Assembly: GCF_005217455.1 (NCBI RefSeq)
Contig: NZ_SZPQ01000033.1
Span: 1-57,587, forward strand
Origin: Martelella alba
GTDB lineage: Bacteria > Pseudomonadota > Gammaproteobacteria > Enterobacterales > Enterobacteriaceae
Reading direction: 5' to 3'
Length of the DNA: 57,587 nt
In this document: positions 7,694-15,781 of the stretch, in pieces
How positions within the stretch are numbered: the stretch's first letter is position 1
Layout of the letters: the number at the start of each line of letters is the position of its first letter
Made by a program: the position numbers and the translations under genes
The notes under the pieces: model-generated
The model's input: only the letters and a program-made list of their open reading frames with translations
Told to the model about the DNA's origin: nothing
Databases searched by the model: none

Positions 7694-9494
7694 CGGTTTA
7701 TCCCCGCTGGCGCGGGGAACAGCACTAAACTCTTTATCCATAAACCAATAAACCACGGTTTATCCCCGCTGGCGCGGGGAACACACCCATTCGCCGGCAT
7801 TTAAAATTTGGATAAGCGGTTTATCCCCGCTGGCGCGGGGAACACTTCTTCTTCGTCTTCCGATTCTCCCGATTCTTCGGTTTATCCCCGCTGGCGCGGG
7901 GAACACCCGTAATTAGCCGCGCTTCTCAATAGGCAATGCGGTTTATCCCCGCTGGCGCGGGGAACACCCCTGTATTTTCACATGACGGAGAGTTGTTTTC
8001 GGTTTATCCCCGCTGGCGCGGGGAACACCTGAAAATGCTGCAATTAAGAAAAGAAATAAACGGTTTATCCCCGCTGGCGCGGGGAACACTTTACCAGATG
8101 ATAAATCTGATCTTTTTGTATCGGTTTATCCCCGCTGGCGCGGGGAACACTTATTAATCTAGTGGCTTGCCTAAATAAATTGCGGTTTATCCCCGCTGGC
8201 GCGGGGAACACTGTAATGGGTGATGTTCTTATTAATCTAGTGGCGGTTTATCCCCGCTGGCGCGGGGAACACTTATTCAAATTTTTGTTTATGAATAAAT
8301 TTTACGGTTTATCCCCGCTGGCGCGGGGAACACATCACCTTCCGATGATTCTATTCTTGTGTAAACGGTTTATCCCCGCTGGCGCGGGGAACACAGGAAA
8401 CTGCTCATCGTCTGCCAACGCCAAAACGGTTTATCCCCGCTGGCGCGGGGAACACTAATTCCGATGGTTTATGAGTTGATTCGCCGCCGGTTTATCCCCG
8501 CTGGCGCGGGGAACACTTAAATTCTTGATTTAATATGTCATCATTTTGCGGTTTATCCCCGCTGGCGCGGGGAACACTTTTAATTTACTTTCTCGAAGAC
8601 CTTCTTCCCCGGTTTATCCCCGCTGGCGCGGGGAACACTCAAACTGCATTCGCAATAAACGGCGACAAAACGGTTTATCCCCGCTGGCGCGGGGAACACG
8701 CTTAATCCTTGCATTATTTGAGAATTATTTTCGGTTTATCCCCGCTGGCGCGGGGAACACATCCGACCGATGAATATATTTGCGAAAAATTGCGGTTTAT
8801 CCCCGCTGGCGCGGGGAACACTCCAGATGAGCACGCTCCAGCATTTAAAATCTCGGTTTATCCCCGCTGGCGCGGGGAACACTGCATGGTAGAGACTGGC
8901 AAATTGCCGGAATGCGGTTTATCCCCGCTGGCGCGGGGAACACGACAAGGGGGCGAGTCATGACTGACAAGCAAACGCGGTTTATCCCCGCTGGCGCGGG
9001 GAACACGCATAGTACTCCGGCCGTCGCATTTGCATAATCGGTTTATCCCCGCTGGCGCGGGGAACACTAGTGGGGATAAAGTTTTTGTCAATTTCATGAC
9101 GGTTTATCCCCGCTGGCGCGGGGAACACATGTGCAAAGCATTATTATTGTAATATCAGTGCGGTTTATCCCCGCTGGCGCGGGGAACACGTATTCCATTC
9201 CCCGTATTGCTGTTCTTCGAACGGTTTATCCCCGCTGGCGCGGGGAACACTACTCCACCTCTCGTTTACCCAACGTCCGGTTCGGTTTATCCCCGCTGGC
9301 GCGGGGAACACCTGGATGTACTGGACAAACGCATGGCCGGGTACGGTTTATCCCCGCTGGCGCGGGGAACACGATTATAGCGTTGTATCTTCGCTGTCTC
9401 CCCGCGGTTTATCCCCGCTGGCGCGGGGAACACTCGCGGTCGCCCTCCCGAACCTCGATGTAGAGCGGTTTATCCCCGCTGGCGCGGGGAACAC
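7694..9494 (-). CRISPR. CRISPR array 2, type I-E, 30 repeats and 29 spacers
   Basis: Thirty 29-bp repeats identical to array 1 start at 7694, 7756, 7817 and then every 61 bp to 8915, then 8978 and every 61 bp to 9466. Spacers are 32 bp except the first (7723-7755, 33) and one at 8944-8977 (34). The leftmost repeat ends AACAG instead of AACAC, as expected for the leader-distal end. Transcription is on the minus strand from the leader at 9495 on, next to cas2, so the newest spacers are on the right. The spacers at 8151-8182 and 8212-8243 share 15 nt and derive from one target. Many spacers are AT-rich, suggesting AT-rich phage or plasmid targets; I identified none. Confidence 0.99.
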
Positions 9495-9589
9495 TCTTAA
9501 TCTACATTATTGATCTTAAAGATATTATTAACCATCTAAAAATCCACCAACTTTTCCCAGCAAATTCTGAATTTTTAAAGAACTGAAAA
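9495..9589 (-). promoter_or_regulatory. Leader of CRISPR array 2
   Basis: This AT-rich stretch lies between cas2 and the first repeat. In crRNA orientation it contains GATCAATAATGTA (9503-9515), an IHF-like site 9-21 nt from the repeat. TTGGTGGA (9543-9550) lies 49-56 nt away and corresponds to the integrase-anchoring element of E. coli leaders. ATTTTTAAAGAAC (9571-9583, plus strand) lies 77 nt away. These match the leader of array 1 in position. The crRNA promoter should lie here, but I cannot place its boxes with confidence. Confidence 0.85.
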
Positions 9590-10800
<1,211 letters not shown>

Positions 10801-11018
10801 GCACCACCTCTTGCCGAATATGACAATCCAGCGCCTTCGCTCATCACGCTATGAGTAACGCAACAACCTTTTCGTTATTACAATAACATTACTCATAGCG
10901 CTCATTTTTACTGATTCGCATTTCAACTGACAAACATACCGTTGATAATACTGTCTGGCTGTGCGCAAAACAGACCAAACATCCCCCAACAACATGCCTG
11001 TTGGAATACAGCACATCT
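10801..11018. promoter_or_regulatory. cas6e-cas1 intergenic region with a 12-bp inverted repeat
   Basis: This 218-bp gap interrupts an otherwise compact cas operon. It holds a perfect inverted repeat CGCTATGAGTAA (10847-10858) and TTACTCATAGCG (10889-10900). Its 30-nt loop contains a second perfect inverted repeat, GTTATT-AC-AATAAC (10875-10888). The repeats are 46-100 bp upstream of the cas1 start. They look like a regulator binding site or an RNA structure between the interference and adaptation genes. It is not a classical terminator, having no T-run on either strand. Confidence 0.6.
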
Positions 11019-11735
11019 CTACCGTTTTCTTCTTACCATCATTAACCCGCACCCCAACCCCTTGCATTTGCCAATTCCTTCGAGCAAAGCCTTTTCGAAT
11101 AGGGCCACGTCCGTAATACACAGACTCCCCGCATAATCGACGCTGCTATAGGCAATCGGTTTCTCATCTAATCGACGCACGACGCGGTATTGCTGATAGG
11201 CGCCCACGCAAGAACTCCGTGCCGGATCGTCAGCATTATCATCGGCATAATCAGGTCCCGCCCAACGGGCAAGATCATCATTATCGGGGTATATCAACCG
11301 GAACCCATGCAAATTTCCTTGGTTCTCCAGCCATTCCTGCGCGGCCCTCTGTTGTATTTTCCACCATCTGTCACGCGCAATACCGTTGGCCTTTGCCTTA
11401 TATTTGGCATCCATCATGACATCGCTGCGCTTATTATTGTGCGTAACTACCGGATTAGCGCGTAGCTGAAAGTCAAGCGTCAAACCTTTTTCAAGCGAGG
11501 GTTTGAAAGGCTTGGTTTCAACTTCGAAAAGGAAATGCTGTGTCAAAGGCGGCGTCGCCGACAGAATGAAGAATCGACCTTTTGGCTCCTGCCGAAACAG
11601 AAAATGCCGTTTTTGTTGTTCCGGAAAGAGCTGCCATAACCATTGATGACTCGCATAAGGCGTCGACGTGCGCCATTTTTGCAACATGTCCGGTTTTAAT
11701 TTTTCCAAATGCAATTGAACACGAGAAAGGTACAT
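11019..11735 (-). CDS. cas6e: Type I-E Cas6e (CasE) crRNA-processing endoribonuclease
   Basis: A 238-residue Cas6e that cuts the repeat stem-loop of pre-crRNA and remains bound to the 3' hairpin in Cascade. It begins MYLSRVQLHLEKLKPD and has the family phrase YASHQWLWQLFP, in which His30 is the likely catalytic histidine. It ends with the glycine-rich loop GIGKCKGLGCGLMMVRR. Length is typical for enterobacterial Cas6e (about 200-240). Its ATG shares one base with the cas5 stop (TAATG). This is the last gene of the cas3 to cas6e block. Confidence 0.95.
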   Translation of the reverse strand: MYLSRVQLHLEKLKPDMLQKWRTSTPYASHQWLWQLFPEQQKRHFLFRQEPKGRFFILSATPPLTQHFLFEVETKPFKPSLEKGLTLDFQLRANPVVTHNNKRSDVMMDAKYKAKANGIARDRWWKIQQRAAQEWLENQGNLHGFRLIYPDNDDLARWAGPDYADDNADDPARSSCVGAYQQYRVVRRLDEKPIAYSSVDYAGSLCITDVALFEKALLEGIGKCKGLGCGLMMVRRKR

Positions 11736-12460
11736 TATTCTCTCCCTTGGAACGGCCCGCTATAACGGATATAGTCGCCAAATTGCCAGCGTTTCCGACT
11801 CACGGGCTGATCATGGCAACATTGCGTTTGCTGACAGGTCAGACTCCGTTCGTCCGGATCATCCCAATAACAGACACCCGAATCGTGAATAAGCCTTTCT
11901 AGTTCTGACGCGCGCATTTCCAGCGCCACTTTGGAAAAAACCTCCCGCAAGGTACCTGATAGCAATCGGGGCGCCAACGGCAATGCCAATGGGCAAGATT
12001 TACGCCCCAAATAGAGCGGAAAATGCGGCGCCAACAAGGCTTCTCGCAAAGCGGCAAGGGTATAGGGTGCCTGTGTCGTTTCACATACCGCCACATGCCA
12101 ATAGCCATCAACTCGATATTCCCGCTGTGAAATGATCGTGCCAATCTCACTTGGCGCAAGACTTAACTCATCACGGCGCGTGTAATACCGATACTTTCTG
12201 GACTCGCGCGGTGCGCTGACCGTGTGGTAATCACGCAGCCAGCGCTCCTGGGAAGAAAGCGAATGCACCGCAAGGCGATAATGCTGATTAAAGTGGTTAA
12301 TCCGCGTTTCTTCTTCGCGGCGAATTCCCAAGGCGGCGGCAAGCAACCCCAGCAAAGCGGAACGTGTGGGAACCGACGCCGTATGCCGCACTTCGCCGAC
12401 GCCCTCCACGCCCCAAGAAACCAACGGAGCGTATAACTGAAAAACCAGATATTCCTTCAT
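11735..12460 (-). CDS. cas5e: Type I-E Cas5e (CasD) Cascade subunit
   Basis: A 241-residue Cas5e that caps the 5' handle of crRNA at the foot of Cascade. It shows the standard N-terminus YLVFQLYAPLVSWGVEGVGE, the second block RHTASVPTRSALLGLLAAAL, and PLYLGRKSCPLALPLAP, all characteristic of the subtype. The ATG is 9 bp after the cas7 stop and has the upstream AAGGATGG. It overlaps cas6e by one base. No unusual features. Confidence 0.96.
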   Translation of the reverse strand: MKEYLVFQLYAPLVSWGVEGVGEVRHTASVPTRSALLGLLAAALGIRREEETRINHFNQHYRLAVHSLSSQERWLRDYHTVSAPRESRKYRYYTRRDELSLAPSEIGTIISQREYRVDGYWHVAVCETTQAPYTLAALREALLAPHFPLYLGRKSCPLALPLAPRLLSGTLREVFSKVALEMRASELERLIHDSGVCYWDDPDERSLTCQQTQCCHDQPVSRKRWQFGDYIRYSGPFQGRE

Positions 12461-12469
12461 ACACCATCC

Positions 12470-13528
12470 TTAGCGGCTGACGAAGGCCAGCAATTCCTGC
12501 ATTGAACCGGTTCCCGCCTGGACATTCAGTTCGCAAGACGCCTCAACGCATTTTCCATAAACGTCGTCAAAATTGTTGCGTTGCGCTTGCAAGCGCGCGA
12601 TTGCGGCCTGTACCACATTGTCATCCCTTATTGGCTGAAAGAAAGCCACTGCCAGCGAGCGAGGCTGCCGGGTACCGATCTCCGCCAACGCATAGGAAGC
12701 ATAGGCGCGAGAAGCAAAACTGTTTTGCTTACCCGTAGGCGAAACCGTCATAGCTGTTTCGGTGAGCGCGGCGATAGCCCGGTTCGCCAACTCCGCATTG
12801 TTACCCAGATTTTCCACCAATAAATCGCGGCTGATACAGATATAGGTATAAAAAAGCGCGGAAGCAAATCCTTGTTCGCCCATAAAACCAGAACCGGCAT
12901 CTTCTTCCTTCTTATTCAAATCATCCACCGCGGTGAAAAAGTCATCTTCGATCGTCACGGCGCTTACACCTAGCGCATGGGAAACTTGGCAAGCGGCCTC
13001 TACATTGAAGTCTGGGCTAGATGCCAACATACGACCGAATAAAGCCATATCCACGCTACGCTGTTCTTTTCGTAACAGCTTGACTTCGTCGTCTGTCGGT
13101 TCACGATTTTCCACGATGAGCGTATTGACCAAATTTTTGATCAAGGCGATTTCATGATTGCTAACATGTACGATTTGTTCGATGTCGAGATTCTTTTCCA
13201 AGGAGGCGTTTTTATCGCTTTTCAGTTTTCCGAACTGATTTGCAATTTTCCCCGCTGCTTCTTTTGCTGTTTTTTCCGCAATATTCGCTTCGCGCATCGG
13301 TTTGAAAACATAGTCCATTCCGATACGACGGGTACGCACGCCTATAAAACCTTCCATCGCCTCACCAAAAGTTTCGGATGTTCGCCAGGCGCGCTTTAGA
13401 CTTTGCGAGGACACGCGCAGACGTTCCACACCGCCCATGAAAGCTGTTTTCGGCCGGCCGGAATCATCACGGTTTAAGTTGGCGGGCGCATAGGCGGTCA
13501 ATAAATGAAGTTGAATAAAGGTAGTCAT
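12470..13528 (-). CDS. cas7e: Type I-E Cas7e (CasC/Cse4) Cascade backbone subunit
   Basis: A 352-residue Cas7e, six copies of which form the backbone along the crRNA spacer. It begins MTTFIQLHLLTAYAPANLNR and continues ERLRVSSQSLKRAWRTSE, the typical RRM-palm region. The helical thumb insertion and the C-terminal palm strand SFASRAYASYALAEIGTRQP are present. Length matches E. coli CasC (363). It is flanked closely by cse2 (22 bp) and cas5 (9 bp). Confidence 0.97.
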   Translation of the reverse strand: MTTFIQLHLLTAYAPANLNRDDSGRPKTAFMGGVERLRVSSQSLKRAWRTSETFGEAMEGFIGVRTRRIGMDYVFKPMREANIAEKTAKEAAGKIANQFGKLKSDKNASLEKNLDIEQIVHVSNHEIALIKNLVNTLIVENREPTDDEVKLLRKEQRSVDMALFGRMLASSPDFNVEAACQVSHALGVSAVTIEDDFFTAVDDLNKKEEDAGSGFMGEQGFASALFYTYICISRDLLVENLGNNAELANRAIAALTETAMTVSPTGKQNSFASRAYASYALAEIGTRQPRSLAVAFFQPIRDDNVVQAAIARLQAQRNNFDDVYGKCVEASCELNVQAGTGSMQELLAFVSR

Positions 13529-13550
13529 GATTAAATCCTTCTAAAAATGC

Positions 13551-14156
13551 TTATTTGGCGTCATAAGTGGAAAGATACTCACTCGCCCAACGTATACGGT
13601 TACGATCAAAGGGATGGGCGGTTTCCGGTTGATGGGCCTCACGCCGCTGCCACTCCCGCATCCACAAAAAAATGCTATCTGCCAACGAGAGGATATTGAC
13701 CCCATTCGTATCACGTATTTTCACTGCGCGAATCAATTGCTGGTATAAATCATCAGGATGGGTAACCCGCTGCAAACGTTCAAAACGCAAAGGGGAAAAG
13801 CAAGGTTTATCTTTAACTTTTACGCTTTCCCCCAGTTGCGCGGCGAAACTTCGTTTATTGTCATGGGATTTAATATGCGCGGCGACGCTCACGAACAACG
13901 CCAACGCCATCAGATCAATAGGCTGTAATGCCATACAGGCGGATAACCGTCGACGCAATACATTATAGCTTTCACTCATCATGGCATCATAAGGCGGCGC
14001 CATGCGTTTTATTTCCGCCCGCCATGCCCGGCCATTGATTCTTTTTTCATCCTGGTTGGCATAACGCTCAGATAAAATGGCAAACCAGTCCGTCAGCGCC
14101 TTTTGTGCTTCCGTATCTTTGAATATTCGCGGGATCGCCGTATCACTATTAAGCAT
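13551..14156 (-). CDS. cse2: Type I-E Cse2 (CasB) Cascade small subunit
   Basis: A 201-residue, all-helical Cse2 that dimerises in the Cascade belly and stabilises the R-loop. The protein contains LTDWFAILSERYANQDEKRI and GRAWRAEIKRMAPPYDAMMS, the arginine-rich helical pattern of the family. I choose the ATG at 14156, preceded by AGAAGGAAAAACAAC. A longer in-frame reading adds 24 residues that overlap cse1 and resemble no Cse2. The chosen start overlaps the cse1 stop by 8 bp. Confidence 0.93.
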   Translation of the reverse strand: MLNSDTAIPRIFKDTEAQKALTDWFAILSERYANQDEKRINGRAWRAEIKRMAPPYDAMMSESYNVLRRRLSACMALQPIDLMALALFVSVAAHIKSHDNKRSFAAQLGESVKVKDKPCFSPLRFERLQRVTHPDDLYQQLIRAVKIRDTNGVNILSLADSIFLWMREWQRREAHQPETAHPFDRNRIRWASEYLSTYDAK

Positions 14157-15717
14157 GTTGTTTTTCCTTCTGTTCCTCGCCAAGCAGCAATACATCTTTT
14201 CGGGTTTTTTGTTTACAGTACGCACCATCCAGTATGCGTCGGGCGACTAATCGGCGGCTAAGAATATCGCTTGGACAATCCACATCGGTAAGGGCATTAC
14301 GGTCAAATACCTCCAGAAGATAGGTATGTAACTGCATTTCCCATTGACGTAACGCCTGGCATGACGCGGCATTCTTGCGCTGAGGGTCCCCTGCCAATAT
14401 CACTAATAAGGAGAGAAAGGCCGGTTCAGTTTCCTGCCAGAAGGCAGTATTCACCGTACCGAAATCAACAGTAGCTTCTTTCGGGTTGGCAAACCAGGCG
14501 CTTCTGAGGGCATTGCGCAATAGTGAAAGTGAATCCGAGGCCAGCGAAACCACCTGTTGCATAACCGCTTGCAGCAGGTCCGCTCGAGAGGTGTCAATAA
14601 GCGGAATGCGATGCTGATACCAGCAGCGCGCTTTGGCGTTATCCATATCATAAGCAGAGCACCATAGGCCGCAGGCCAGGATATTCGCCCGTTCAGTCGC
14701 CGCGCGAACCACCTTGGCGGGAAGCGTCCGGTTGAATTTATCTTCGCCCTCCAGCAAGATTCCCAGCCAGTCTTTATAACATAATCCCCCTGGTTGCCCT
14801 TTTAACGCCAACCAGGGCGATGAGGGATCCTTTAACGCCTGGCGATAGGGTGAAAAGGGATGGAGCCAACCATCGTATTGCACACCATAATTTTTGCTGC
14901 GCATTTGTAGCAATAACGCTTGGTGGTGTTCGCCACACAGATCGCAGTTACCGGCATCGGTATGCGCAAAATCGATTTCAATACGGCGCGGCATGCCCCA
15001 ATACGCTTGCAACGGGTGCGCATTTTCCGGCGTAATAACATTTCCGGCCTTTTCACTGGTTCTTGTTGGCCCAAGCCAAGGAAATATCTGCGTAAGTTTC
15101 TCAGAAGTCGGCTCTTTTGTCTGGGTGATGACATTTAGCCAGAGCTTTTTCCATAATGGGACATGCTGTCCGGCCATCGGCATCACCAGGGTGGTCAGCG
15201 GGCCGCCGCCGCGCATCCCAACGCGATATCCCGCGCCTCCCGCTGGGGAGTTGGTTTGTACGGTAAATAATGCCATGACCGCACAATCAGGACAGATCCG
15301 TTCGACGCTGCGCCGTTTTATAAAATGATCTTTATTGTGCTTAAGCGCATTTTCCCCTGGCGCGTCAATCAGCAAACCGGCAATAGAACCGTATTCACTA
15401 CCAAGAGCATCGTAGCTTTGCAGGAAGGAGGGTTTTTCCGCACCAAATTGAAATGCCGAAGAGACTGCTTGCAATCCGTCTTGCCAGTCATTTGGATCGA
15501 TCCCGTCATTCCATATCTCTTCCCAATCATCGTCATCCTCTGGCGCAACCGTACATTGCAACAAACCCGCCAGCATTTGCCATGACGCATTTTGAAAATC
15601 GGCGCGAAGATAAGCCGTATCGAGAACAGCGTTATCTAAAAGTTCAATAAGTGGTATTTTGGTTTTTGTTCCGTCGACGCGGATAACCGGAAGCCAAGGT
15701 TCTTTGATTAAATCCAT
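14149..15717 (-). CDS. cse1: Type I-E Cse1 (CasA, Cas8e) Cascade large subunit
   Basis: A 522-residue Cas8e that recognises the PAM and recruits Cas3. The start at 15717 yields MDLIKEPWLPVIRVDG, the normal Cse1 N-terminus, with GGGGCGATATC just upstream. An upstream TTG would add 24 unlikely residues. The zinc-binding-like CPDCAVMALFTVQ and GNCDLCGEHHQALL segments and the glycine loop AGGAGYRVGMRGGGPLTTL are visible and fit the subtype. The C-terminal four-helix bundle follows. It lies 64 bp after cas3 and overlaps cse2 by 8 bp. Confidence 0.95.
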   Translation of the reverse strand: MDLIKEPWLPVIRVDGTKTKIPLIELLDNAVLDTAYLRADFQNASWQMLAGLLQCTVAPEDDDDWEEIWNDGIDPNDWQDGLQAVSSAFQFGAEKPSFLQSYDALGSEYGSIAGLLIDAPGENALKHNKDHFIKRRSVERICPDCAVMALFTVQTNSPAGGAGYRVGMRGGGPLTTLVMPMAGQHVPLWKKLWLNVITQTKEPTSEKLTQIFPWLGPTRTSEKAGNVITPENAHPLQAYWGMPRRIEIDFAHTDAGNCDLCGEHHQALLLQMRSKNYGVQYDGWLHPFSPYRQALKDPSSPWLALKGQPGGLCYKDWLGILLEGEDKFNRTLPAKVVRAATERANILACGLWCSAYDMDNAKARCWYQHRIPLIDTSRADLLQAVMQQVVSLASDSLSLLRNALRSAWFANPKEATVDFGTVNTAFWQETEPAFLSLLVILAGDPQRKNAASCQALRQWEMQLHTYLLEVFDRNALTDVDCPSDILSRRLVARRILDGAYCKQKTRKDVLLLGEEQKEKQHA

Positions 15718-15781
15718 TGATATCGCCCCTGTTAAGTTGGCGCCGGGCGGCGTCAGTTCGCAAACACAACGAATGTATTCC

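Noticed and set aside
7936-9513. Open frames across array 2 coding for repeated RFIPAGAGNT-like and VYPRWRGEH-like peptides
   Set aside because: They are translations of the CRISPR repeats in different frames, with no start signal, and are not genes.
10847-10900. The inverted repeat upstream of cas1 as a rho-independent terminator
   Set aside because: The stem is not GC-rich, the loop is 30 nt long and no T-run follows on either strand.
14157-14228. N-terminal extension of cse2 into cse1
   Set aside because: The extra residues are translation of cse1 in another frame; the ATG at 14156 has a ribosome binding site.
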